This document shows, one piece after another, positions 54,779 to 62,815 of a DNA stretch of 64,000 bases. Made by a program: the position numbers and the translations under genes. Position 1 is the stretch's first letter. Each line of letters begins with the position of its first letter. The stretch covers positions 682,001-746,000 of the forward strand of contig NC_014002.1 in assembly GCF_000025865.1 (NCBI RefSeq), written 5' to 3'. This DNA is from Methanohalophilus mahii DSM 5219 (GTDB lineage: Archaea > Halobacteriota > Methanosarcinia > Methanosarcinales > Methanosarcinaceae). The notes under the pieces are model-generated. The model made no database searches and was not told the origin of the DNA. It was given only the letters and a program-made list of their open reading frames with translations.

Positions 54779-56083
54779 ATGATCGAATACTGGAACCCAC
54801 AGATTGAAAGAATGCCCCTTGATGAGCTGGAACTGATTCAGGAGGAGCGGCTGCGCCATCTTGTAGACTATGTCTATACTCACTCTCCTTTTTACAAAAA
54901 ACGTTTTGATGAAGCCGGAGTAAAACCGGAAGATATCAAGACCCTGGATGACCTGCAAAAACTTCCGTTTACCTATAAAAAGGACCTCAGGGACAATTAT
55001 CCTAAAGGAATGTTTTGTGTACCTGATACACAGCTTGTACGTTACCATGTTTCTTCAGGTACTACTGGCAAACCTACGGTTGTGGGTTATACCAAAAATG
55101 ACATCCATGAGTGGGCCAAATCCCTCGGAAGAGCATTAACCTCGATTGGTGTGGGCCGGGGAGATGTCCTTCAGGTAAGTTACGGATACGGTCTTTTTAC
55201 AGGTGGGCTCGGACTGCATTATGGTGCTGAAGAAGTGGGTTCCACAGTCTTGCCTATTAGTGTTGGTAACACCGATAAACAGCTTGAACTGATGCAGGAT
55301 CTCGGTACCACAACGCTTGCATGTACTCCTTCTTATTTCCTTTACATGACAGAAGAAGCAAACGACAAGGGAATTGACTTCCAGAAAGATACCGGCCTGA
55401 AAACCGGTATATTCGGAGCCGAACCATGGACTGAGGAAATGCGTAAGCGTATGGAAGATGCTACAGGTATCAAGGCGTATGATGTGTTTGGTACCTCTGA
55501 ACTCAGTGGCCCGCTTTTTACTGAATGTACTTGCCAGGACGGAATTCATATCTGGGGCGACCAGTTTATTGTGGAAATAATCGATCCCGAAACTGGAGAA
55601 ACTCTACCAGAAGGAGAAAAGGGAGAACTTGTAATAACCACTCTTACAAAAGAAGCCCTGCCTCTTATCCGATACAGGATAGGAGATTATACAATCCTGA
55701 ACAAGCAACCCTGTGAATGCGGACGTACACATCCCAGAATAATGAGGGTGACCGGACGTGTGGATGATATGCTGATTATCCGTGGAATCAACGTATTCCC
55801 GGGACAGGTAGAATCCGTGCTTATGAAGATACCCGAAGTTGGAGAGCATTTCATGATACATGTGGATCGTATCAATGAAATGGATACAATGAAGATACAG
55901 ATTGAAATGAATGATGAAGCCTTTAGTGACAAGGTCAACGACATAATCTTCCTGGAGAAAAAAGTTGCCTCTGCCCTAAAGAGTGTGCTCAATCTTTCTG
56001 TTGGTGTCGAACTGGTAGAAAATGGTACCCTTCCACGTTCTATTGGTAAATCCAAAAAGGTAATCGATAATAGAAAGCTATAA
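54779..56083 (+). CDS. paaK: phenylacetate-CoA ligase-family enzyme
   Basis: 434 residues of the PaaK branch of adenylate-forming enzymes: HLVDYVYTHSPFYKKRFDEA, the P-loop HVSSGTTGKPTVVGYTKND, FGAEPWTEEMRKRME, DVFGTSELSGP, and the C-terminal MLIIRGINVFPGQVES and LPRSIGKSKKV. It activates an aryl acid to its CoA thioester. Archaea use it to salvage aryl acids into aromatic amino acids together with indolepyruvate oxidoreductase. An ACT-domain gene follows. ATG 54779 is used (GTGAT before it); an upstream ATG at 54746 lacks a site. Confidence 0.93.
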   Translation: MIEYWNPQIERMPLDELELIQEERLRHLVDYVYTHSPFYKKRFDEAGVKPEDIKTLDDLQKLPFTYKKDLRDNYPKGMFCVPDTQLVRYHVSSGTTGKPTVVGYTKNDIHEWAKSLGRALTSIGVGRGDVLQVSYGYGLFTGGLGLHYGAEEVGSTVLPISVGNTDKQLELMQDLGTTTLACTPSYFLYMTEEANDKGIDFQKDTGLKTGIFGAEPWTEEMRKRMEDATGIKAYDVFGTSELSGPLFTECTCQDGIHIWGDQFIVEIIDPETGETLPEGEKGELVITTLTKEALPLIRYRIGDYTILNKQPCECGRTHPRIMRVTGRVDDMLIIRGINVFPGQVESVLMKIPEVGEHFMIHVDRINEMDTMKIQIEMNDEAFSDKVNDIIFLEKKVASALKSVLNLSVGVELVENGTLPRSIGKSKKVIDNRKL

Positions 56084-56132
56084 AGAATTTCAGGGTAATT
56101 TATAGATTATAACACCGCAGGTTGATGATCCC

Positions 56133-56570
56133 ATGGAAGAGAAATTTATCAAACAGATATCGCTCTTTGCAGAGAATAAGCCAGGTCGCCTTGCAAATAT
56201 TGCATCCAGCTTCAAAGAGGCATCCGTCAATATAAGAGCATTTACTATCGCTGAAGCAGGGGATTTCGGAATTATAAGGATGGTAGTAGACAAGCCGGAA
56301 CAAGCACATCGTGTCTTGCATGATGCAGGCTTTACAGTCTCCGAAACAGATGTCCTGGGCATACAAATGGAAGATGTACCCGGCCAGCTTGCAACAATAT
56401 CCGAGGTACTTGGCAAAAAAGGTGTCAACATCGATTATGCTTACGCTTTTGTAACAAAAACAGAAAAAGCGTTCCTCATAATCCGGGTTAATGATTTGAA
56501 TACTGCTGTTGAAACGCTTTGTGACGAAGGAATTCCATTGCTGGATATGAATGATGTGCAAAACATCTAA
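56133..56570 (+). CDS. double ACT-domain regulatory protein
   Basis: 145 residues with two ACT domains: QISLFAENKPGRLANIASSF and GIQMEDVPGQLATISEVLGK, each with the 'NxPGrLa' amino-acid binding loop and the paired strands. ACT domains bind amino acids and regulate enzymes. The gene stands 50 bp behind paaK, a pairing seen in many anaerobes, so it may tune the aryl-CoA ligase in response to an aromatic amino acid. Confidence 0.88.
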   Translation: MEEKFIKQISLFAENKPGRLANIASSFKEASVNIRAFTIAEAGDFGIIRMVVDKPEQAHRVLHDAGFTVSETDVLGIQMEDVPGQLATISEVLGKKGVNIDYAYAFVTKTEKAFLIIRVNDLNTAVETLCDEGIPLLDMNDVQNI

Positions 56571-56609
56571 TCTTTCTTTTTTTGGAAAGTAAAACCACGG
56601 CTCTTATAT

Positions 56610-56936
56610 ATGACTACTAATTCCACCTTACAGAGCAAACTTGGGGGTTCGCATTCCACCATCATAGGGGGCAGGCATGGCAAGAAACTGCTTAAAATAA
56701 TCAGTGATCATCCAGATGTCAAAAGGATAATCCCTTCAGTAATTACTGTTAAAGGTAAGAGTGCACCGGGGGGAAAGATAGATATTAAAATTCTTCGTCC
56801 GGATAGCAGAGGCAATTTGAGGGCTCTTTTGACCCATGGTACTTCTTCCCAGGAAGTAAGAATTGTTACAAATGTTGGGATGGAAGAAGAGGGAGAAAGA
56901 ATAATGCAGGAATTAAATGCAATGTTTATGGAGTGA
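56610..56936 (+). CDS. DUF2103 family protein
   Basis: 108 residues: KLGGSHSTIIGGRHGKKLLK, a strand pair with IPSVITVKGKSAPGGKIDIK, and SSQEVRIVTNVGMEEEGERI. This small archaeal family, KH-like in layout, is often annotated as metal binding (His-rich GGSHSTIIGGRHG start). The stop overlaps the GTG that begins the frame of the next gene, so the two are coupled. Function is unknown. Confidence 0.8.
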   Translation: MTTNSTLQSKLGGSHSTIIGGRHGKKLLKIISDHPDVKRIIPSVITVKGKSAPGGKIDIKILRPDSRGNLRALLTHGTSSQEVRIVTNVGMEEEGERIMQELNAMFME

Positions 56937-56944
56937 TCCTCTGT

Positions 56945-57919
56945 ATGTATCTGGGTATTGATCACGGCACAAATGCAATGCGTTTTGCAGCTCTTGATAA
57001 ACATGGAAAATTCTTCTATTTTGAAGTTCCCCGAACAGATATGAAGGGGATGGAAAGCAGTGATATTCTTGAATTGATTGAAAAGGAATTCAATATCAAG
57101 ACAGAACAAATTGAAATGATTGCCCTGACTTATTCTATGGGAGATGGAATTGTCAATATAATGGATATACAGGATGTCCAGGATCGTGGGGTAAGAAGTA
57201 TTGAGGGAGTCGGTAAAAAAACCGGTGCGGGAACCCTGGTGTTTGATAGTATCAAGAATGCACAAATCCCTGCAGTTGTGATACCGGGGATACATTCACA
57301 CAGCCATACGGATCCCCGCATGAATGTATTTTCTCATTCCACAAGCCCTGAAAAAATTGGAATTGCCTATGATGCATTAGCCAGGGGTATTAATAATTTC
57401 ATTGTATCAGATATCAGTTCAAATACTGTAACTCTGGCTGTTGCAAACGGGGAGGTCGTAGGTGCCCTTGATGCATGTATTTTCGCACCAGGCACTGTAC
57501 ACGGCCCTCTTGATCTTGAAGCGATAAGGCAGGTTGATGCCGGTATATTTGGTGCAAACGAGGCATTCATGAATGGCGGTGTGCTGAAACATACATCATA
57601 TAAAAACACTGCAGATTTGATTGAAGGGTTAAAGAATAATGAAGATCAGGCAAAACTTGCAATTGATAATCTTGCTCTTTTTGCATCCATGGAAATAGAA
57701 GCCATGAAAGTCCTGCTAAAGGATTATTCAACATGTGATTGTCTTTTTCTTGCAGGCTCTATGGCAGAAGTGGATTCTCTTGTGGAAAAAATACGCCACC
57801 ACCTGGATATGAACCCCCGGCTCCTGGGGAAATGGAGTGCAGCTACTGGATGTGCCCGTATGGCCAGGGATATTGCAAAAGGTAAAAAGCAAATCCTGGG
57901 TATCGAAGTTAGGATATGA
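56945..57919 (+). CDS. methanogenesis marker protein 12
   Basis: 324 residues. An actin/ASKHA-like ATP-binding fold begins MYLGIDHGTNAMRFAALDKH. It continues with SMGDGIVNIMDIQDVQDRGV, GIHSHSHTDPRMNVFSHSTS and CLFLAGSMAEVDSLVEKIRH. It is the methanogen-specific marker 12 (DUF1464-related), found in essentially all methanogens and of unknown function, possibly methyl-CoM reductase related. ATG 56945 is preferred over GTG 56933 because GTGATCC lies before it. It follows DUF2103 in one operon and converges with the nitrilase gene. Confidence 0.9.
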   Translation: MYLGIDHGTNAMRFAALDKHGKFFYFEVPRTDMKGMESSDILELIEKEFNIKTEQIEMIALTYSMGDGIVNIMDIQDVQDRGVRSIEGVGKKTGAGTLVFDSIKNAQIPAVVIPGIHSHSHTDPRMNVFSHSTSPEKIGIAYDALARGINNFIVSDISSNTVTLAVANGEVVGALDACIFAPGTVHGPLDLEAIRQVDAGIFGANEAFMNGGVLKHTSYKNTADLIEGLKNNEDQAKLAIDNLALFASMEIEAMKVLLKDYSTCDCLFLAGSMAEVDSLVEKIRHHLDMNPRLLGKWSAATGCARMARDIAKGKKQILGIEVRI

Positions 57920-57922
57920 ATC

Positions 57923-58705
57923 TCAATTGGAATACAGGTCTTCCCGACGGTCGTCCAGTACGGGTATTTTACTGGATAGTTCTTTGGCAAGTGAGAGGTC
58001 GATGTCTGCCATTATTATGCATTCATCGCGGCCGGAATCCGCAAGAGTATTTCCCAGGGCATCAATAATCATGGAACTTCCAGGGAAAGATTTGGTAGGG
58101 TCTTTTCCTGTGCGGTTACACATCACATGAGGTATCTGGTTTTCTACTGCTCTGGCGGGACCCAGGATTCTCCAGTGATTGCCCCGGGGGTCCGGAAATT
58201 GGGCAATCGTTACCAGTAAATCGGCTCCTTGAAGCACAAGTTTGCGTGCAACTTCAGGAAACCTTATTTCATAGCATATTTCCAATCCGATACATATATT
58301 TTCAAGTTTTATGGGATGGATGGAATCACCCGGGGTGAAGTGGCTTTTTTCTTCCCCGAAAGGGTGGATTTTGCGATAAGTTCCCCGGATTATACCATTT
58401 TCAATACAGAATCCTAGATTGGCATAGGGTTTGGTTTCAGCATCCAGTTCTTCTACGATTGAACCGATAAGGATACAGTTATTCTTTTGTGAAAAATTCA
58501 CAAGTTGTCCTATTGTGGGGTAGGGTGGCTTCTCTGCCAGTTTATCCATTTGTTCATAACAGAAACCTGTGGAAAACACTTCCGGGAATACAATTATTTC
58601 AGCACCCATAGTAAGGGCTCTATCCGCCCTAGCAAGGGCTCTTTCAATGTTTGTTTTCTTATTGCAATGTTCAACATCCATCTGGATACAGGCAACTTTT
58701 ACCAT
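57923..58705 (-). CDS. carbon-nitrogen hydrolase (nitrilase superfamily)
   Basis: 260 residues with the Glu-Lys-Cys triad complete: Glu42 (VFPEVFSTG), Lys112 (YRKIHPFG) and Cys144 (GLEICYEIRFPEVARKL). This is the omega-amidase/Nit-type branch that hydrolyses amides or carbamoyl groups. It lies 11 bp behind the TPP-dependent enzyme on the same strand, hinting at a keto-acid or amide substrate derived from amino acids. The exact substrate cannot be set from sequence. Confidence 0.9.
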   Translation of the reverse strand: MVKVACIQMDVEHCNKKTNIERALARADRALTMGAEIIVFPEVFSTGFCYEQMDKLAEKPPYPTIGQLVNFSQKNNCILIGSIVEELDAETKPYANLGFCIENGIIRGTYRKIHPFGEEKSHFTPGDSIHPIKLENICIGLEICYEIRFPEVARKLVLQGADLLVTIAQFPDPRGNHWRILGPARAVENQIPHVMCNRTGKDPTKSFPGSSMIIDALGNTLADSGRDECIIMADIDLSLAKELSSKIPVLDDRREDLYSN

Positions 58706-58716
58706 AATGTATCTCC

Positions 58717-60222
58717 TCAGTATTTGGGACAGGTACCCTTTGCAAGGATTATGGATATTCCCTTTTTTTCCATTTTTCCCATCAGAAGGGCCTGTAATTT
58801 ACTTTCTTTTATTTTTTCTGCAAAATCCACCACTTCAATGTCATCATGAAATGCTTCAAGAACAGGTGTAAGGTCCGGTACATCCTGTCCTCCAGTCATA
58901 GCTGCAACATCATTCTGCAGGATAATGGCCAGAAGGTCAAAACCGTTGGATTTTGCATTGATCAATCCCTGTATTCCTGTATGTGCCAGGCCGAAATCCC
59001 CGATGACTGCGATGCCTTTTCCTTTGAAACCACAGGCAACCGATATGGCAGAGCCAAGTGCAAAACCTGCATCCACGGCCTTAAGGGGTGCAGAAGTACT
59101 TAATATAGAACAACCCATATCACCTGCAATTGGTTTATCTATCGTGCCAAGCACCCTGTAAAGAGGCAGATAGGGGCATGTATCACAGATAGATCGAGGT
59201 CCTCTTTCCTTAATAGTCTCCGGTTTGATCACTTTATCCATATGTATTTTTTCGATATTTTCAAGAGCATGCAGTATATGATTGGCTTTTATTTTACCAT
59301 GGGGTATATGTCCTGTGGATTTGCCCCTTACGTTGTCTTCGATTGAAATATGAGATTCTATATAATCTTCTGTTTCCTCAGCCACAAGCACATATTCATG
59401 GTGATCAATGAAATTTTTCAATTTTTTAATCGGCAGTGGGTAAACCATGTCCAGTGCCAGATGTGAAATTTCGGAGTTATTTTCTTCAATAATTTTTTCC
59501 ACAAGGCAGGCAGGATAACCCGAGGAAATAATTCCTGTTTTTGTTGTATTGATACGACACAGGCAATCCTGTGATTGAGAATAATCTTCCATTAAAGGGA
59601 ATGTCAGTGAATGGAAACGCTGATGCTTGCCTTTCATAGTATATTCCCATACAGACCTGTCAAATTCAGGTGGCAGGATAGTCTTTTTTGGTTGCAATAC
59701 AGCATCATTTCCACAAAATGAATCCAGAAGACGGGAAGTTACTCTAACTATTACGGGAACACTTGCTTTTTCCGAAAGCTCGATCGCTTCTGTCAACGTA
59801 GTAAACAGTTTTTCAGGAGTTGCAGGATCAAAGACAGGTACCTCGGCAAGGGGCCCGAAATAGCGTGAGTCCTGTTCATTCTGGGATGCTGTGGCACCAG
59901 GGTCGTCCCCTGCGATTATCACCAGGCCTGCACCGATTGTATGGGTGGCGGATGTAACCAGAGGGTCACAAAGTACATTCATACCCACATGTTTTGTCAG
60001 GACAAAAGACCTGCGCCCGTCGATCGAGGCGCCCAGTGCAGTTTCAAGAGCCACCTTTTCATTAATCATCCAGAAAGTATTGTCCGCCCAGAAATCATCG
60101 TTTTTGAAATGATCCACAATAGAAGTAACAGGATAGCCGGCAACCGCGCTGACCAGCTTAATTTCCAGCAGACTGGCAGCCCCTAATATCACATCTTTGC
60201 CACTTATTTGACGTTCATTCAT
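58717..60222 (-). CDS. TPP-dependent 2-oxoacid oxidoreductase-like protein (IorA-like, no ferredoxin domain)
   Basis: 501 residues. The N-terminal pyrimidine-binding half (LGAASLLEIKLVSAVAGYPV, DDPGATASQNEQDSRYFGPL) and the C-terminal TPP half (GDMGCSILSTSAPLKAVDAG, AVIGDFGLAHTGIQGLINAK with the GD...N motif) match indolepyruvate:ferredoxin oxidoreductase alpha. IorA has about 600 residues and ends with a 2[4Fe-4S] ferredoxin domain, which is missing; only CDTCPYLP and the final KGTCPKY remain. No IorB gene adjoins. Its start overlaps the marker-11 stop (ATGA). Reaction is uncertain. Confidence 0.82.
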   Translation of the reverse strand: MNERQISGKDVILGAASLLEIKLVSAVAGYPVTSIVDHFKNDDFWADNTFWMINEKVALETALGASIDGRRSFVLTKHVGMNVLCDPLVTSATHTIGAGLVIIAGDDPGATASQNEQDSRYFGPLAEVPVFDPATPEKLFTTLTEAIELSEKASVPVIVRVTSRLLDSFCGNDAVLQPKKTILPPEFDRSVWEYTMKGKHQRFHSLTFPLMEDYSQSQDCLCRINTTKTGIISSGYPACLVEKIIEENNSEISHLALDMVYPLPIKKLKNFIDHHEYVLVAEETEDYIESHISIEDNVRGKSTGHIPHGKIKANHILHALENIEKIHMDKVIKPETIKERGPRSICDTCPYLPLYRVLGTIDKPIAGDMGCSILSTSAPLKAVDAGFALGSAISVACGFKGKGIAVIGDFGLAHTGIQGLINAKSNGFDLLAIILQNDVAAMTGGQDVPDLTPVLEAFHDDIEVVDFAEKIKESKLQALLMGKMEKKGISIILAKGTCPKY

Positions 60223-61130
60223 GGAAGTTCAGCGTCCATTATTACCGAATCATCAGGTCTTGCAAACCAAGGCAGGGCAGCAAGGGCACCTATTACACCT
60301 TTGCCATCCATCCAGACATCCACGCCATGATTTTCAGCATACTCCATTGCAAATTCATATGTCAGCTCAGCAGACCTGCACAATTTGCTGTATTCCCTGA
60401 CACTGGAGGCATTAAAGGAGTCGAGGACAACCATGCCTGTATCCTGTGACGCACTGTATTTTTCCAGTGCATTGCGAATATCTTCAAGCAGTGTGTTCTT
60501 TGCCCTTTCATCCACACATCCAAATTCCAGCACTGTTGAAACACAATTCTGGGTTCTTGCCGACACAGGGAAAAGTTGCACCAGGGAGTGGGACAGATAC
60601 ACACTTTCCACACAATCCAGTTCTTTTGCGATGTTGTGGGTCAGACACCAGGTAGCACCTGTTTCTTTGGTGTCAGTATCATCAATACCCACCAGTACAC
60701 GCTTGCGTCGGGGTACAACGATGGTACCTTTTGCCTCTTTTCCTCCTCCTGATGGGGTGGTTTCAAAACGCACAACACCGGCTGCCTGTGCACGACAACA
60801 AGTGGCACCGACACCCCCGCCACCCAGTCCGGCATAGGTGATCTCCACTTCATTATCTTTGACTTCCACCGCTTCAATACCTGCAGCAGCAGACGATGGC
60901 TTTAGTTCAAGGGGTACATTATCAATTTCTACAAGATAGCGAGTCATATTTCCCAGTGTCCTTATCTGCCGGACAATAGGGGAATGGGAATAATGGTGCC
61001 TGGCCCATGCAGCACCACCATAACAGTTACTATGTTCAATTATCTCCGCACATTCATCCTTTTCATCACATATGGCATAGATTGCCCTGTAGGGAATCGA
61101 GTACGGTTCATCAAGTTCTATCTCTTTCAT
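60219..61130 (-). CDS. methanogenesis marker protein 11
   Basis: 303 residues. YRAIYAICDEKDECAEIIEH opens it. A glycine-rich TYAGLGGGGVGATCCRAQAA block and the signature RVLVGIDDTDTKETGATWCL (TiaS-like IDDTD motif) follow, then SVYLSHSLVQLFPVSARTQN. Marker 11 occurs only in methanogens and is related to nucleotide-binding tRNA-agmatinylating enzymes; its role is unknown. The stop overlaps the TPP enzyme start by four bases, so both are translated together. Confidence 0.92.
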   Translation of the reverse strand: MKEIELDEPYSIPYRAIYAICDEKDECAEIIEHSNCYGGAAWARHHYSHSPIVRQIRTLGNMTRYLVEIDNVPLELKPSSAAAGIEAVEVKDNEVEITYAGLGGGGVGATCCRAQAAGVVRFETTPSGGGKEAKGTIVVPRRKRVLVGIDDTDTKETGATWCLTHNIAKELDCVESVYLSHSLVQLFPVSARTQNCVSTVLEFGCVDERAKNTLLEDIRNALEKYSASQDTGMVVLDSFNASSVREYSKLCRSAELTYEFAMEYAENHGVDVWMDGKGVIGALAALPWFARPDDSVIMDAELP

Positions 61131-61169
61131 TAGGCTGGATAATTGTCGGAAAATGCTTTAAATCTTTTG

Positions 61170-61859
61170 TCAGGAGATATATCCTTCATCTTTCAAACTC
61201 ACAAATTTTCCTTCCCCGATTATTACATGATCCAGTACATCAATTCCGAGTATTTTTCCGCCATCAACGAGTTTACGGGTAATATTTATATCTTCCCTGC
61301 TTGGAGTGGGATCTCCCGATGGATGATTGTGTGTAAGAATAACAGAGGCTGCTGATTCCAGAAGGGCTGATTTGAATACCTCTCTTGGATGAACAATATT
61401 GGCATTGAGACTGCCTATAGATACCACTTCTTCCCGGAGGACCTGGTTTTTGGTATCAAGGTGAAGGGTTGTAAGATGTTCCTTTTTCTGGCACCTCAAC
61501 TGGGGATGCAGGAGTTTGTACACATCATCCGGGGAACGGATGCGTGGCAGCGGCTCATCTGAATGTTTCTCAAGTCTGCGAGCCAGTTCGAATATTGCAG
61601 AGATCTGGGAAGCCTTTGCAATCCCCACACCATGGATTTCGGTCAGCTTTGTGATATTGGCCTGACTCAAATTTTTGATAGAATAATTTGCAAAAATACG
61701 ACTGCATAGATTGATCACATTTTCCTTCGAAGTTCCGGTTCGCAGGATTATTGCAAGCAGTTCTGTATTGGAAAGGCTTGATGGCCCATATTTTGCAATC
61801 CTCTCCCTTGGCCTGTCCTCCTGGGGCATATCATGTACCCTTAATTTCTGCTCATCCAT
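61170..61859 (-). CDS. radC: RadC-like JAB-domain protein
   Basis: 229 residues. A UPF0758 N-terminal domain with helix-hairpin-helix (LTEIHGVGIAKASQISAIFE) is followed by a JAB metalloprotease-like domain with HNHPSGDPTPSRED, the zinc motif of RadC. RadC is linked to genetic transformation and DNA processing in bacteria, with little data in archaea. It stands alone between marker 11 and the MobB-MoaE gene, which is divergent. Confidence 0.92.
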   Translation of the reverse strand: MDEQKLRVHDMPQEDRPRERIAKYGPSSLSNTELLAIILRTGTSKENVINLCSRIFANYSIKNLSQANITKLTEIHGVGIAKASQISAIFELARRLEKHSDEPLPRIRSPDDVYKLLHPQLRCQKKEHLTTLHLDTKNQVLREEVVSIGSLNANIVHPREVFKSALLESAASVILTHNHPSGDPTPSREDINITRKLVDGGKILGIDVLDHVIIGEGKFVSLKDEGYIS

Positions 61860-61970
61860 ACATTATATAAATAATCATCTAATATATAAATAATTCGTAA
61901 TATTTCTTAATTATCAAATTATGTAAACCAATCCAATGCCTACTTATACTTATAATTCCATGCCATAATT

Positions 61971-62795
61971 ATGAAAGCCGTAGCTGTTATTGGTTACAAA
62001 AATACTGGCAAGACAACGTTTGTTTGCAGACTGGCTGAAAAACTTGCTTTGAAGGGCAAAGTTGGCACTGTAAAGATCATGCATGATCATCGTTTTGATT
62101 CCCCCGAAAAAGATACGGGTAAACATTTCGATTCTGGCGCCGAAAATGTGACTGCAGTCTCAGATGAAGGTGTGATTTCTATTCAACGTGGAGGAGGCCT
62201 TGATGAAGCCCTTGAAGTCCTTGCGGACAGGGGGATGGATTACGCTATCGTGGAAGGTGCGACAAACAGCGATTTGCCCAAAATAATGCTGGGGGAGATG
62301 GAAGATGAAGTAGGGAATGTTGTACTCACGCTTGCTCCCTGTTCGGACTGGGGCATGGAAGAAGTTGCAGGAGTTGTACAGCAAACATCCGAAATCGTAA
62401 CCCTGAACAGTATGATTAACAAAATACGTCACATGTCTGAATTTCCTCTGACTGGAAGTATCGGTACCTTTACCGGGGTGGTCAGAGGACAGACAGATGA
62501 TATCAGCACAAAAATGCTCGAATTTGAGAAATATGAGACAGTTGCTGATGAGCGTATAGAAAAGATATGTAATGACCTCAAACAAAGAGAAGGAATTATC
62601 GAAGTATTGATCCATCACAAAAGTGGCCGGCTCATGAGGGGAGAGGATATTGTGTACATTGTTGTAGCATCGGCCCACCGGCAGGAGTTATTCAAAGCCC
62701 TCAGTGATGCGATTGAAAGAGTAAAGTCAGAGGTGCCCATCTGGAAAAAAGAAGTCACCATGGAAGGTGATTTCTGGGTACATGATCACGCGTGA
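61971..62795 (+). CDS. MobB-MoaE fusion protein (molybdopterin)
   Basis: 274 residues. The N-terminal ~145 are a MobB GTPase with Walker A GYKNTGKTTFVCRLAEKL and a DYAIVEGATNSDLPKI switch. The C-terminal ~130 are MoaE, the large subunit of molybdopterin synthase: GSIGTFTGVVRGQTDD, then EFEKYETVADERIEKICNDL, IHHKSGRLMRGEDIVYIVVA and PIWKKEVTMEGDFWV. MoaE transfers sulfur from MoaD thiocarboxylate to make molybdopterin, so the MoaD-like carrier at 49811 might also serve here. Fusions of these two domains are known in methanogens. Confidence 0.92.
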   Translation: MKAVAVIGYKNTGKTTFVCRLAEKLALKGKVGTVKIMHDHRFDSPEKDTGKHFDSGAENVTAVSDEGVISIQRGGGLDEALEVLADRGMDYAIVEGATNSDLPKIMLGEMEDEVGNVVLTLAPCSDWGMEEVAGVVQQTSEIVTLNSMINKIRHMSEFPLTGSIGTFTGVVRGQTDDISTKMLEFEKYETVADERIEKICNDLKQREGIIEVLIHHKSGRLMRGEDIVYIVVASAHRQELFKALSDAIERVKSEVPIWKKEVTMEGDFWVHDHA

Positions 62796-62815
62796 ACCAG
62801 CCGAATTTAATTTTT

